Assembly: GCF_019090095.1 (NCBI RefSeq)
Contig: NZ_JAGQFP010000005.1
Coordinates: 1 to 36,141, forward strand
DNA length: 36,141 nt
Direction of reading: 5' to 3'
From: Stutzerimonas stutzeri
Lineage (GTDB): Bacteria > Pseudomonadota > Gammaproteobacteria > Pseudomonadales > Pseudomonadaceae
The translations under genes were made by a program, and so were the position numbers. Positions within the stretch are counted from its first letter, which is position 1, and every line of letters begins with the position of its first letter. The notes beneath the pieces are model-generated. The model worked only from the letters and a program-made list of their open reading frames with translations. It searched no databases and was not told the origin of the DNA. Below, piece after piece: positions 18,408-28,500 of this stretch.

Positions 18408-19169
18408 ATGACGTCTCACACCTTTTCCCGAATCCGCTTGCTGCCCATTCACGCATGGTCTGCACTGCTCGGCCTTCTACTCAGCGGTTGCAGCACGCTC
18501 GGCTCGGTCGGCGCCGAGAACTTTACCTTGAGGGGCGAGCTACCGGCTGACTTCGCACTGAAGGCCCAAGCGCATTACGGCGGGTCCGAGGGATGCAGTG
18601 ATCGCGGCCATGTGAAGGGTTTCAAGAAGGATTACGAAAAGGTGCCGCATGGATATGAGTTCGAGATTCCAGTCAGCTATCGCGACGGACGTTGTGAACT
18701 GCAACTGACCAGGGTCGGGCTTTTTATTCATGCGAAGTACGGCGAGCAGGATTGGCAATATAGCTACGATAACGGCGGGTTAGTGGTTGTTGAAGAACTT
18801 CCGCCGAATGCCCCAACTTATCAAGCAAACGGAGCTTTAGCTAAAACGGCTAAATGCTCTTGGCTATTCCAAATGAGTAAAGCCCAATCACGCCGCGGAG
18901 AAATCAGCAAGATCCTTAACTGCACGGGCGCCGGCGCATTTCTTCTACGCACAGCATTAGCAAGCAAAACTGTGCAGATCCAATTCGAGCAAAGCAGTGA
19001 GGACCGTCCTTATTACCGTGGTTACTGGCTAAAAACAGAATCCGGATGGAAGCCATGCACGGGTCGCTGGGGAACAAGATTTGAGGAGTTCTGCACAAGC
19101 CCGCCGCAATTTCGTACTTTCACGATGGATGGCGGCACATGCACGATCTATCCAAACTGCACGGAGTGA
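18408..19169 (+). CDS. Predicted lipoprotein, likely immunity protein to the lipase effector
   Basis: The 253-residue protein has a signal sequence with lipobox LSGC (Cys 28), so it should be anchored in the envelope and face the periplasm. It contains about nine cysteines in the mature part, including EGCSDRG, DGRCELQL, KCSW, NCTG and the C-terminal CTIYPNC, suggesting several disulfides. Tle-type phospholipase effectors are often paired with periplasmic or lipoprotein immunity proteins, and this gene sits four bases after the DUF4123 gene and seven bases before the lipase. The second half of the gene is AT-richer than the core cluster. The immunity role is inferred from context. Confidence 0.72.
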   Translation: MTSHTFSRIRLLPIHAWSALLGLLLSGCSTLGSVGAENFTLRGELPADFALKAQAHYGGSEGCSDRGHVKGFKKDYEKVPHGYEFEIPVSYRDGRCELQLTRVGLFIHAKYGEQDWQYSYDNGGLVVVEELPPNAPTYQANGALAKTAKCSWLFQMSKAQSRRGEISKILNCTGAGAFLLRTALASKTVQIQFEQSSEDRPYYRGYWLKTESGWKPCTGRWGTRFEEFCTSPPQFRTFTMDGGTCTIYPNCTE

Positions 19170-19176
19170 CTAACGG

Positions 19177-21318
19177 ATGAGTAACTCAACCTCGCAGGCC
19201 CTACTCCAATGCCCGAATCGCTTGGCAAGGGTAAGCTTTCGTTTAGTAGACGAGCATGGAAGCGGCAAACCCTACGCTGGACTGACGTACCGAATTACAG
19301 ATCGCCATGGGCTTGATTGCTCCGCTACGCTAGACGAGGACGGCTATGCACAGGTGAATAACATCCACGGAGGGCCCTTGGTTGTATCTTTTCCGAGCGG
19401 TTATGACGGCAGCGATCCGTGGTATAGGGGCTTAATCACGAGGGAGCATTTCCCAATTTCCATTTCAGCTCTTCAAGTTGCAGCTGAACAATCACCTGCT
19501 GGCCCTCGGAGTGCTAACGGAAAGACCTATCTCGCGCAAGAACGCGCCGCGAAGGAAGATGCTTATTTCTTACGGGCGGAAGTAAGCGATTTCGTAACGA
19601 GCAAGGGCCATCTCCCGACGCCAGACTCAAACTGGACGACCGCATCTACACTGAAACAAAACGCAGGCTCAGCAGCAGCCCAACCCGGCGTTGCGCTTGG
19701 TTGTGACAGGCACACTGTCATCGAGATCAAGGCGCTACGCGCCTATAGCCCGCTGCTTTCCCGCGGCGCTGATTTTTGCGCGCTTAACGCCTATCACCTG
19801 GCGGTCATGAGCGCTTTCGTCTATGCGCCTTTCAGTACAGCTACCAAACCTTACTCTTCAGCACCACCGCCCTATTCAGCGCTTGGCAGCATCGGATACG
19901 TGCTTCAGAACCAGCTAGGGCGCCGAATTCGGCCAACGCAATTCAACACCGCCTCCCCCTATCACCTGCTTTGCGAAGAGGTGCCTTATTCGAAACGTCT
20001 CGAAATCATGCCCTACGATCCGGCGCGCTATGAAAAGGAAACACAAGAGGGCTGGCGAAATCCCGAGGACGTGCACTTCCTGTGCGACACGGATAACGAA
20101 ACAGACACTGACACCCAGGCATTCATTACCCATAACGACAAAGTCATACTGATTTCCGTCCGCGGTACGCAGGAATTTTTGGCCGACGCTAGTCGAGACG
20201 CAGATGCACGGCAGGTGCCGTATGCAGAGGGTGAGGGCCAGGCTCATCGCGGCTTCTACGAAGCCTTTCAAGCAACGAAACCCTTCGTCGATCGCTACCT
20301 CAACGCCTTTTACACAGGCGAGCAAACACTCGTCGTCTGTGGCCATAGCCTCGGCGGCGCAATCGCCCTGCTATTGACGGAATGGTTGCGCAGAGAATGG
20401 TCGAGCGATATCCAGCTCTACACCTTCGGCGCCCCACGCGCCGCCGACGCGGCCTTCGTCAAGGCGGCTCAGTCTCTTACGCATCACCGTATCGTCAACC
20501 ACAACGACCCCGTTCCTGCGCTTCCACTGCCGTGGATGGACGCCGAATGGAAGCTGGCGCTTCCCGGTGCAGCGCTGGTGTATAGCTCACCGGGTATCGG
20601 CATTGCGCTGCTGCTAGCGGGAATCGTCAACCTTCAAGGCGACCCCTACGAGCAACACGGCGAGCAATGGCATTTCATGCCGCGCAAGCCCGGCGCCAGC
20701 AGCGAGACTGCGATTCTCTGGCAGCCTGGCTGTGCGCTGGTTAGCGACCAGACCTGCGCTCGCACCATCGGCGAGATCGGCCTGGATGGCGATATGCCGA
20801 ATCGCGTTGCCCTCGCGGGATCCCAACATTCAAGCGACAGCGGCTATGCGCGAGCGGCGCTAACCAACCTGCTGCGCTGGCATATCAGCGTGAAAGAGCG
20901 CAACGGCCGGCTGTTCACTGATGTCGAGATCCGTGACATCTACGCCCAGCTTCTGAGCACTGCACAGCTGCTGGAAAGCTGGCAAGCGCGCTCATTCAAC
21001 GAGTTTCGCTGGGAAATCAGGCGCAGGGGTGTGATGCGCTTCTATGGCAAGACGGATCTCGAACTGCGCGCCATCTACGCCGACGCGGTGGCGCAGGGCG
21101 AACGTGTTCGAGCCGAACAAAGCCCCGCCCTGACTCGCACGCAACAGCGCCTGCTCGCCCAGGCGGAGCGGGTAGTGACACCCCGCGGTGTCTTTGGCGA
21201 GCATGCGGAGCGGCCGGATCTGCCAGAGTTGGTCGCGCAGTGGCGTGCCATCGAGGACAACCAGAATGCGGAATGGCAGGCAGCCAACGCGCCACGCAGT
21301 GCGGGAGCGATCGCCTAG
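19177..21318 (+). CDS. T6SS lipase effector, class 3 lipase family (Tle-type)
   Basis: This 713-residue protein would attack phospholipids of target cells after delivery by VgrG. Residues 15-80 form a small beta-sandwich-like region (RVSFRLVDEHGSGKPYAGL). The alpha/beta-hydrolase part covers about 300-510. It contains VILISVRGTQEFLAD for the oxyanion region, the nucleophile elbow VCGHSLGGAIALL with Ser 391, a following LYTFGAPRAAD, the acid NHNDPVPALP with Asp 444, and a histidine (H494 or H499) in YEQHGEQWHF. This is the class 3 lipase pattern, closest in concept to Tle2-type effectors; the subfamily is uncertain. A helical C-terminal region of about 170 residues follows. No signal peptide is present, as expected for a T6SS cargo. 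Confidence 0.85.
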   Translation: MSNSTSQALLQCPNRLARVSFRLVDEHGSGKPYAGLTYRITDRHGLDCSATLDEDGYAQVNNIHGGPLVVSFPSGYDGSDPWYRGLITREHFPISISALQVAAEQSPAGPRSANGKTYLAQERAAKEDAYFLRAEVSDFVTSKGHLPTPDSNWTTASTLKQNAGSAAAQPGVALGCDRHTVIEIKALRAYSPLLSRGADFCALNAYHLAVMSAFVYAPFSTATKPYSSAPPPYSALGSIGYVLQNQLGRRIRPTQFNTASPYHLLCEEVPYSKRLEIMPYDPARYEKETQEGWRNPEDVHFLCDTDNETDTDTQAFITHNDKVILISVRGTQEFLADASRDADARQVPYAEGEGQAHRGFYEAFQATKPFVDRYLNAFYTGEQTLVVCGHSLGGAIALLLTEWLRREWSSDIQLYTFGAPRAADAAFVKAAQSLTHHRIVNHNDPVPALPLPWMDAEWKLALPGAALVYSSPGIGIALLLAGIVNLQGDPYEQHGEQWHFMPRKPGASSETAILWQPGCALVSDQTCARTIGEIGLDGDMPNRVALAGSQHSSDSGYARAALTNLLRWHISVKERNGRLFTDVEIRDIYAQLLSTAQLLESWQARSFNEFRWEIRRRGVMRFYGKTDLELRAIYADAVAQGERVRAEQSPALTRTQQRLLAQAERVVTPRGVFGEHAERPDLPELVAQWRAIEDNQNAEWQAANAPRSAGAIA

Positions 21319-21385
21319 CGCCTGGCCCCGCATTTGTAGCCCCAGCTCTCGTTTCCGACCTGGCCCACTCCGATTCCGTGATCCT

Positions 21386-21413
21386 GTTCACCCACCGTAA
21401 CACCTGGGTGAAC
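21386..21413 (+). other. Hairpin between the lipase gene and the fha/tssJ genes
   Basis: GTTCACCCA (21386-21394) and TGGGTGAAC (21405-21413) form a perfect 9-bp stem with a 10-base loop. No T-run follows, so it is not a standard intrinsic terminator. It lies 68 bases after the lipase stop and could limit read-through or protect an mRNA end. Upstream, TGGCCCCGCATTTGT at 21323-21337 weakly resembles a sigma54 -24/-12 element, with the -12 dinucleotide being GT instead of GC. Confidence 0.3.
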
Positions 21414-21494
21414 TTCAATGCTCAGCCTGAGTCCCGCAGCGCACCACGTCGCCGCGCGGGGCGTCTGCCCACACGCTTTCAAGGAGGAAATCGC

Positions 21495-21629
21495 GTGCTA
21501 GCCCGCTATTGCGCCCTCGTTTTATTCGCCGCATCCCTCGCCCTTGCCGGTTGCTCCGGTAACTACAAGTTCAACGACGACGAATACCGTCCGCTGGGCG
21601 ACCCGCAGGCCTCCAGCCGCAGCAATTGA
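21495..21629 (+). CDS. Very small lipoprotein upstream of fha (H2 orfX position)
   Basis: A GTG at 21495 with a strong AAGGAGGA at 21481-21488 starts a 44-residue product. Residues 1-19 are a hydrophobic signal ending in lipobox LAGC (Cys 20), followed by only 24 residues (SGNYKFNDDEYRPLGDP). It would be a lipoprotein of about 25 residues after processing. A small gene occupies the same place between the Sfa gene and fha in the P. aeruginosa H2 cluster (orfX), from memory. The open frame continues upstream of 21495, but without similarity. Function is unknown. Confidence 0.7.
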   Translation: MLARYCALVLFAASLALAGCSGNYKFNDDEYRPLGDPQASSRSN

Positions 21630-21649
21630 TTCGCCAGGAGTACAAAGCC

Positions 21650-22843
21650 ATGGAATTGGTTTTCGATATGGTCGGCGCCCAGCAGTTCGTGCCGGGCCTG
21701 ATCAGCAGCAAGACGTTCAAGCAGGCCGGCGGGATCATCGGGCGCAACCAGGATTGCGACTGGGTAATCCCGGACCGCAAGCGAGTCCTGTCCGGCCGGC
21801 ACGCCGAGGTAAGCTACCGCGACGGCGCCTTTTTCCTGACAGACACCAGCAGCAACGGCATTCAGCTCAAGGACACCGGGAGCAGCCTCACCAAGGGCCA
21901 GCCACAGCGAATAGCGCACGGAAGCACTTACTGCCTCGGCGACTTCGAAATCCGGGCGCGCCTGATCCAGGATCCAGCCTCATTCGATGGTGACCTGGGC
22001 CGTCCACAGCCGGCCGGCAGCATCATTCCTGACGATGCCTTTCTCGACCTCGACCCGCTGACCGCCATGGAACAGCAGGAGCGCGTCTATGCCCAGGTCG
22101 ATGACCTGACCGCCGTTCTCTCACCGCCGCGCACGCAGGCGCAACAACGCGACTACGCCCAGATCGACGAGGAAAACCTGCAGGTGCCGCAACTGGTGGT
22201 GAGCCAGGCGCCGCCAGCACCGCAACCCGCCGCTGAGCCCGAGCGGCTCGACCCGGGCTTCTGGGCGCGCTTCGGGGACGCGCTCGGCGTATCGCTGGAC
22301 GACCTGGACGAAGACGCACGCCAGGCGCTGGCCCTGAAGGCTGCGGGCCTCCTGCGCCAGACCATCGGCGGACTGCAACAGTCGCTGCGTACGCGTAACG
22401 AGCTGACGAACGAACTTCGTCTGTCGCTGACCACTGTCCAGAGTGCCGGCAACAACCCGCTCAAGCACGGCATCGACAGCGGCGAAGCACTGAGCCAGCT
22501 GCTGTTGGGCGGCAAGCCTGGGCAACTGCCGGCCGAACAGGCCATCGGCCGCGCCTTTCGAGACGTGCAGGCACACCAGGTCGCCATGCTCGCCGGCAGC
22601 CGGGCCGCGGCCAGAGCCATGCTCGATCAGCTCGCCCCCGACCAACTGGTGATGCGCTTCGAGCGCGACAGCAAACCGATGATCGCCACGGCAGGAAGCC
22701 GCTGGCGCGCCTACCGACGCCTGCACCAGCACCTGCAGCAGGACGACGATTGGAGCGAACGCCTGTTCTCCCGGGATTTCGCCCAGGCCTATGAAGAGCA
22801 GGTCCGCCTGATCGCCACTCTCAACACCGACCTTCAAGGATGA
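21650..22843 (+). CDS. fha: FHA-domain T6SS protein (TagH/Fha family)
   Basis: Fha proteins bind phosphothreonine and switch T6SS assembly on when the cognate kinase acts. The 397-residue product carries an FHA domain at about residues 22-100. Hallmarks are IIGRNQDCDWVIPD, the SGRHAEV motif and SSNGIQL. A variable Pro/Gln/Ala-rich linker leads to the C-terminal T6SS-specific region (about 200-397) with LLLGGKPGQLPAEQAIGRAF. The ATG at 21650 has CCAGGAG at 21634-21640; a TTG at 21626 would add eight residues. The stop overlaps the tssJ region. With the phosphatase and kinase downstream it forms a threonine phosphorylation circuit. Confidence 0.9.
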   Translation: MELVFDMVGAQQFVPGLISSKTFKQAGGIIGRNQDCDWVIPDRKRVLSGRHAEVSYRDGAFFLTDTSSNGIQLKDTGSSLTKGQPQRIAHGSTYCLGDFEIRARLIQDPASFDGDLGRPQPAGSIIPDDAFLDLDPLTAMEQQERVYAQVDDLTAVLSPPRTQAQQRDYAQIDEENLQVPQLVVSQAPPAPQPAAEPERLDPGFWARFGDALGVSLDDLDEDARQALALKAAGLLRQTIGGLQQSLRTRNELTNELRLSLTTVQSAGNNPLKHGIDSGEALSQLLLGGKPGQLPAEQAIGRAFRDVQAHQVAMLAGSRAAARAMLDQLAPDQLVMRFERDSKPMIATAGSRWRAYRRLHQHLQQDDDWSERLFSRDFAQAYEEQVRLIATLNTDLQG

Positions 22844-22848
22844 TGTCC

Positions 22849-23334
22849 ATGCCTCGTTTTTTCTCCGCGGCGCTGCTGACGACGCTGGCCCTGCTCGCCG
22901 GCTGCTCGGCGCTCTCGCCCAACTCCAGCCTGACGAAACTCGACCTTTCGCTGCAGGGGAGCGACCGACTCAACCCCGACTTAAACGATCGCCCCTCGCC
23001 AATCGTGATCCGCCTGCTGGAGCTCAAGCATCCGGTGGCCTTCGAAAACGCCGATTTCTTCTCGCTGTATCAGCGCCCGAAAGAAGTCCTGTCGCCGGAT
23101 CTGGTCATTCAGGAAGAGCTGGAGCTGCGCCCCGGCGAGCAGCGCGAGCTCAAGCTCTACGTACAGGACGGCAGCCGCTACGTTGGCGTCATGGCCGCCT
23201 ACCGCGACCTTCCCGAATCGAGCTGGCGCGTCGTCGTTCCGATTAAAACGCGGGCGCAGAACCGCGCCGAGCTGCGCCTTGACGAACGCGGCATGCTGCT
23301 GATCGATCCGCTTGCCGCGGAGGCCGGACGATGA
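22849..23334 (+). CDS. tssJ: T6SS outer-membrane lipoprotein TssJ
   Basis: TssJ is the lipoprotein that ties the TssLM complex to the outer membrane. From ATG 22849 the product has 161 residues with a signal ending in LLAGC (Cys 19). The mature part shows the family pattern: LSLQGSDRLNPDLNDRPSPI, IRLLELK, FENADFFSLY, and LRPGEQRELKLYVQDG followed by YVGVMAAYRDLP. AAGGA at 22836-22840 is eight bases from 22849, so this ATG is preferred over in-frame ATGs at 22840 and 22843. The stop overlaps tssK by ATGA. Confidence 0.93.
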   Translation: MPRFFSAALLTTLALLAGCSALSPNSSLTKLDLSLQGSDRLNPDLNDRPSPIVIRLLELKHPVAFENADFFSLYQRPKEVLSPDLVIQEELELRPGEQRELKLYVQDGSRYVGVMAAYRDLPESSWRVVVPIKTRAQNRAELRLDERGMLLIDPLAAEAGR

Positions 23335-24662
23335 GCATGAATAAGGTGGTCTGGCAGGAGGGCATGCTGCTGCGCCCGCAGCACTTCCAGCAGAACGACC
23401 GGTACTACGAGACGCAGCTCAAGCAACGCACACAGAAGCTTGGCCATTACGCCTGGGGCTTTTTCGATCTGGAGATCGACCGCCAGTTTCTCAACATGGG
23501 CAAGCTGGTGCTGAGCCAGGCCAGCGGCATCCTGCCCGACGGCAGCCTGTTCGAAATCGGCGCCGAGCGCGAACCGCTGGCCCTCGACGTGCCGCCAAAC
23601 ACTGGCAACACGCCGGTCTACCTCGCACTGCCCTTGGTCACCGGTAATCACATCGAATGCCGGCGCCCGGAACAAAAGGACGTGCTGGCGCGCTACACGG
23701 CCTTCGACGAAGAGGTCGCCGACTCGAACGCCGGGGACAGCAGCACCAGCCAGGTCAGCACCGGCCGGCCGGACTTTCGCCTGCTGATCGGCGAGCAGCA
23801 GAGCGACCAGGCCTACGTGCGACTCAAGCTGTGCGACATCCTCGACACCACCCCGGACGGGGTCATCAGCCTCGATCCGGAATACATCCCGACCTTCATC
23901 GACTTCCAGGCCTCGAGCTACCTGCTGTCCTGCCTCAAGGAAGTCATCAGCATGCTCGGCCATCGTGGCGACACGCTCGCCGAGCGGATCCGCGCGACGG
24001 GCAAGGTGGGCGGAGCCGAGGTGGGCGACTTCATGATGCTGCAGCTGATCAACCGCTACGAACCGGTGCTGCGCCATTACCTGGGCATCGAGCGAATCCA
24101 CCCCGAGCAGATCTACTGTCAGTTGCTGGGCCTGCTTGGCGAACTCGCGACCTTCTCCAGCGAAACCAAGCGCCCGCGGATGGATGGGCGGTATTTGCAC
24201 AACGATCAGGGCCTGTCGTTTCGCAAGCTGATGGACGCGATCCGCCAGGTGCTATCGATGGTCCTCGAGCAGCACGCCATCGAACTGCTGCTGCAGCAGC
24301 GCCAGTACGGCATCCAGGTCTCGCCACTGCATGACCACAAGCTGCTGGGCAGTGCGTCGTTCGTATTGGCAGCGAGCGCCCAGTGCGATTCCGAGCAGTT
24401 GCGCACGCGGTTGCCGGCGCACCTCAAGGTCGGGCCGGTGGAGCGCATCCGCCAGCTGGTCAACCTTCACTTGCCCGGGATCAAGGTCAAGCCGCTGCCC
24501 GTGGCACCCCGGCAGATTCCGTTCCATTCCGGCAAGACCTACTTCGCGCTGGAGCTGAGCTCCGAAGAGCTGGCGCAACTGGAGCGCTCCGGCGGCTTCG
24601 CCTTCCACGTGTCCGGCGAATTCCCCGGACTTGAGCTGAAATTCTGGGCGATCAGGAACTGA
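23331..24662 (+). CDS. tssK: T6SS baseplate-membrane adaptor TssK
   Basis: TssK trimers connect the baseplate wedges to the TssJLM complex. The 443-residue protein begins with the family signature NKVVWQEGMLLRPQHFQQ (residues 4-21) and DRYYE, then FEIGAEREPLALDVP and the C-terminal IRQLVNLHLPGIKVKPLP and FHSGKTYFAL segments. Length is normal. The start is fused to the tssJ stop as ATGA, and tssL follows after five bases, so the three are co-translated. Confidence 0.96.
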   Translation: MSMNKVVWQEGMLLRPQHFQQNDRYYETQLKQRTQKLGHYAWGFFDLEIDRQFLNMGKLVLSQASGILPDGSLFEIGAEREPLALDVPPNTGNTPVYLALPLVTGNHIECRRPEQKDVLARYTAFDEEVADSNAGDSSTSQVSTGRPDFRLLIGEQQSDQAYVRLKLCDILDTTPDGVISLDPEYIPTFIDFQASSYLLSCLKEVISMLGHRGDTLAERIRATGKVGGAEVGDFMMLQLINRYEPVLRHYLGIERIHPEQIYCQLLGLLGELATFSSETKRPRMDGRYLHNDQGLSFRKLMDAIRQVLSMVLEQHAIELLLQQRQYGIQVSPLHDHKLLGSASFVLAASAQCDSEQLRTRLPAHLKVGPVERIRQLVNLHLPGIKVKPLPVAPRQIPFHSGKTYFALELSSEELAQLERSGGFAFHVSGEFPGLELKFWAIRN

Positions 24663-24667
24663 CCGAC

Positions 24668-25540
24668 ATGATCAGAGAAATGGACTACGCACAGGATGAC
24701 AAGACGGTCATCCTCAACCGCAAGGGCGACGCACCGGCCCACAGCCCGCTGACCGATTTCAGCGCACCGCCGAAATTCGAACAGCTTGAAGAGCGGATGA
24801 TCTACGCCGCACGGCTGCGCCCCGCCGAGACCTTCAACATCAGCCTCAACCCGCTGGTTGCCGCCGCTTCGTCGCTGCTTTCAGAGGTCGTACGGCTCAA
24901 GCACAGCTACGAGGGCGAAGACCTCCAGGCGCTGAACCAACGCCTGTCGGGCGAATTGAAGCTGTTCGAACACCGCGCCCTACACGACGGCGCCGAGAGC
25001 AGCCAGGTGATGGCCGCACGTTATGTGCTGTGCACCGCAATCGACGAGGCCGTGGTCACCACGCCCTGGGGCAACGAGAGTGAGTGGTCGCAGATGAGCC
25101 TGCTGTCCTCGTTCCATAACGAAACCTTCGGCGGCGAGAAGTTCTTCCAGCTGCTCGAGCGGCTGTCTCGCAATCCGGTCAAGCATCTGCCGATGCTGGA
25201 ACTGATGTACCTGTGCCTGTCCCTCGGGTTCGAGGGCAAGTACCGGGTCATGCCGCGCGGCATGCTCGAGCTCGAGGCAGTACGCGACAGCCTCTACCGC
25301 CAGATTCGCCAGCTGCGCGGCGACGTGCCGCGCGAGGTTTCCCCGCACTGGCATGGGCTCAAGGACACGCGCCGACGCCTGGTGCGCATCGTGCCGTGGT
25401 GGATGGTCGCGCTCTTCACTCTCACCTGCCTGGTCGTGCTTTACAGCGGCTTCGCCTGGGTGCTGGGCGAGCAACGCGACGCCGTTCTGCATCCCTACCA
25501 ACCCGCCGATCCGACCCTGCAGGTCGAGCCCAAGCCGTAA
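24668..25540 (+). CDS. tssL: T6SS inner-membrane protein TssL (DotU family)
   Basis: TssL is a tail-anchored inner-membrane protein that recruits the baseplate and stabilises TssM. The 290-residue product has the cytoplasmic DotU domain (RLRPAETFNISLNPLVAAAS near residues 49-68, DEAVVTTPWGNESEW, SLLSSFHNETFGGEKFF) and one C-terminal membrane segment (about 239-262, WWMVALFTLTCLVVLYSGFA). It ends 28 residues later without a peptidoglycan-binding OmpA domain, so anchoring to the cell wall must come from another component. tssM follows after 15 bases. Confidence 0.94.
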   Translation: MIREMDYAQDDKTVILNRKGDAPAHSPLTDFSAPPKFEQLEERMIYAARLRPAETFNISLNPLVAAASSLLSEVVRLKHSYEGEDLQALNQRLSGELKLFEHRALHDGAESSQVMAARYVLCTAIDEAVVTTPWGNESEWSQMSLLSSFHNETFGGEKFFQLLERLSRNPVKHLPMLELMYLCLSLGFEGKYRVMPRGMLELEAVRDSLYRQIRQLRGDVPREVSPHWHGLKDTRRRLVRIVPWWMVALFTLTCLVVLYSGFAWVLGEQRDAVLHPYQPADPTLQVEPKP

Positions 25541-25555
25541 CAAGGACGTAACGCC

Positions 25556-28500
25556 ATGAAGGATTTTTTCGGCAAGCTTGCCGTGTTCTTTCGCAAGACC
25601 TGGGTATGGAGCCTGTGCGTCTTGCTGTTTCTTGCCCTGCTGGTGTGGTTCATCGGCCCGCTGTTGGCCGTGGACGACTACAAGTTCTGGGAATCGACCA
25701 CCAGCCGCCTGCTGACCATTGCCGGGCTGTGCCTGGCATGGGGTCTGCTGATGGTGTTTGTCAGCTGGCGCAGCACGCGCCGGAAACAGGCCGAAGCCAG
25801 CGACGAAGAAGCCCAGGAGCGGCTGCGCCGCGAAGGCCTGATCAGTGAGGAGCAGGCCATCCTGCGCCAGCGCCACCGCGATGCGCTGCGCACCCTGAAA
25901 AGCTCGAGCCTATACCGCGGGCGCAGCGAAAAGTGGCGCAACGACCTGCCATGGTATTTGCTGCTCGGCCCTCAGGGCAGCGGAAAGACCTCCCTGCTGG
26001 ATTTCTCCGGTCTGGACTTCCCGCTCAACCGCGGTGAGAACCAGCGCCTGACCAAGGACGTCTCCGGCACCCGCTACGCCGACTGGTATTTCGCCGACCA
26101 TGCCGTGCTGATCGACACCGCCGGGCGCTATCTGACGCAGTCCGATGCCGCGGTTGACGCCAAGGCCTGGGACACCCTGCTCGGCCTGTTGCGCCGGCGC
26201 CGTGCACGGCCACTCAACGGTGTTCTGGTCAACATCCCGGTCGAATCCCTGCTGCAAGCCAGCGAGATCGAGCTCGAAACACTGGCACGCCAGAGCCGCC
26301 AACGCCTGCACGAGATCCACCAGCGCCTGGGGGCGGATGTCCCCGTCTATCTGGTGCTGAGCAAGGCGGACCAGATACTCGGTTTCGATGAGTTCTTCGA
26401 CCAGCTCTCGCGCGAGGAAAGCGAGCAGGTGCTCGGCGCCAGCTTCCGCAAGGAGCAGAACGGGACCGACACCAACGTGATCCGCGCGGAGTTCGAGGAG
26501 CTGCTACGCCGCTTGAACAGCCAGGTCATCCTGCGCATGCATCAGGAGCGCGACACCCAGCGCCGCGGCCGCATCCTCGACTTCCCGCATCAGCTTGGCC
26601 AAATTGGCGAGCGCCTGTGCCTGTTCGTCGAACTGGCATTCTCCGGCAACCGCTACCAGCGGGCCAGCCAGCTACGCGGCTTCTATCTGACCAGCGCTCC
26701 CCAACTGGAAGGAGCACTCGATCCGCTGACCAGCGGCATCGGCCGCAACCTGGGGCTTGCCACGGGCACGCTGCCGAGCTTTCGCAGCGGCCGGGCACGC
26801 TTCATTACCCACCTGCTCAGCCGCGTGATCTTCCCCGAGGCCGACCTGGCCGGCCTCGACCAGAAGGAGGTCCGCCGCATCGACTGGGGCCAGCGTGCGC
26901 TCTATGCCGCCAGTTTCGCCTGCCTGGCGCTGTTCGGCGCGCTCTGGGCACAGGGTTTTTCCAGCAACCATGCGCGCCTCGAGCAATTGCGCAGCCTCGC
27001 CGAGCTGATCAGCGACGAACACCAGGGGATCGACGCGCAGGACGGTGCCTTGCGCACGCTCAAGGCACTGGATGCCAGCTATGCGGCCACCCAGGCATTC
27101 CCAGAAAAAGGCGAGGTGTCCTACCTGCAACGGGGCGGGTTGTATCAGGGTGAACATGTCGATCCGACCCTCCACCAGGCGTACCGCCGCGAACTCGAAA
27201 GCCTGCTGCTACCGCGTGTCGCTCGCCAGCTCGAAACTCAGATTCGCGCCAACCTCGGCGACCGCGAGCGCCTGCTCGGCAGCCTGCGTGCCTATCTCAT
27301 GCTCAACCTGCCGGAGCGCCGCGACGATGGCTTCCTCGAGCAATGGCTGGCCGCCGACTGGTCGCTGCGCTACGCCGGCAATGCCGTTGCGCAAAACGGG
27401 CTGAACACGCATTTCGAACGCCTGCTGGCGGAGGACTTCGCGCCCTACGCGCTCAACGACAGGCTGGTCGCCGAGGCCCGCCAGGTCCTGCGCAGCGAAT
27501 CGCTCGCCACTGTCGTGTACCGCATGTTGCGCGACCAGGCGCGCAACCTGCCCGACTACCGCTTCAGCCAGCGCCTCGGCCCACAAGGTGCACTCTTTGC
27601 CGGCAGCGACTACGCCATTCCCGGCTTCTATACCCAGCGCGGCTACCAGAGTTTCTATGTCGCCCAGGGCAGCGATCTGGTCCGCGAAATCCTGCGTGAC
27701 AACTGGGTGCTGGGCGAAGGCGACAGCCTCAGCCTGAAGGACCTGAGCCGCCTGATGGTGGAAATGGAACAACTATATTTCCGCGATTACGCCAATTACT
27801 GGGGCGAGGCGGTGGCGCAGCTGAACCTGGAGCCGATCGCCGGCGCCGCGCAAGGCTCGGCCTTGCTCGGTGGCCTCACGGCGGCCAACTCACCGTTGCT
27901 GCAACTGCTGGCTGAAATCCGCGACAACACTCGCTTCAACGGTGCGGCCGACGCCGCGAGTGACGCGGCCGAAGCTGCCGATGCGCTGGGTGAAGCGACG
28001 CCCAAGCTCGGCAAGGCGGCGCGGCTCGCCTCGGCGGCCGCCGAGCAGACCCAGGCGGCGTTGGCCAAGAATCTCCCGGATACGGCACGTAAAACCCTGG
28101 AACGCCGCTTCGAACCCCTGCATCGGCTGCTCGATGAGAACGGCGGAGCCAGTGGCGAGCTGATCCCGACCTTGCAGGCGCTCGACGCGCTGCAGCTTCA
28201 GCTCACCGGCCTGGCCCACGCCAGCGCACCGGAACAGGCGGCGTTCGAGCTGGCCAAGGCGCGGATGAGCGGCCAGCGCGACGCCATCAACGGGCTGCGC
28301 ACCGCTGCCGCCCGCTTGCCGCAGCCGATCGGCAACTGGCTCGGCCTGCTGGCCGAGGACAGCTGGACGCTGGTGTTGAACGATGCCTACCAGTACCTCA
28401 ACCAGCGCTACCAGGGCGAGTTGTACGCCTTCTACAAGGGCTCGCTGCGCCAGCGCTATCCGTTCAGCGCCAACAGCGAGAGCGACGTGGCCATCGCCGA

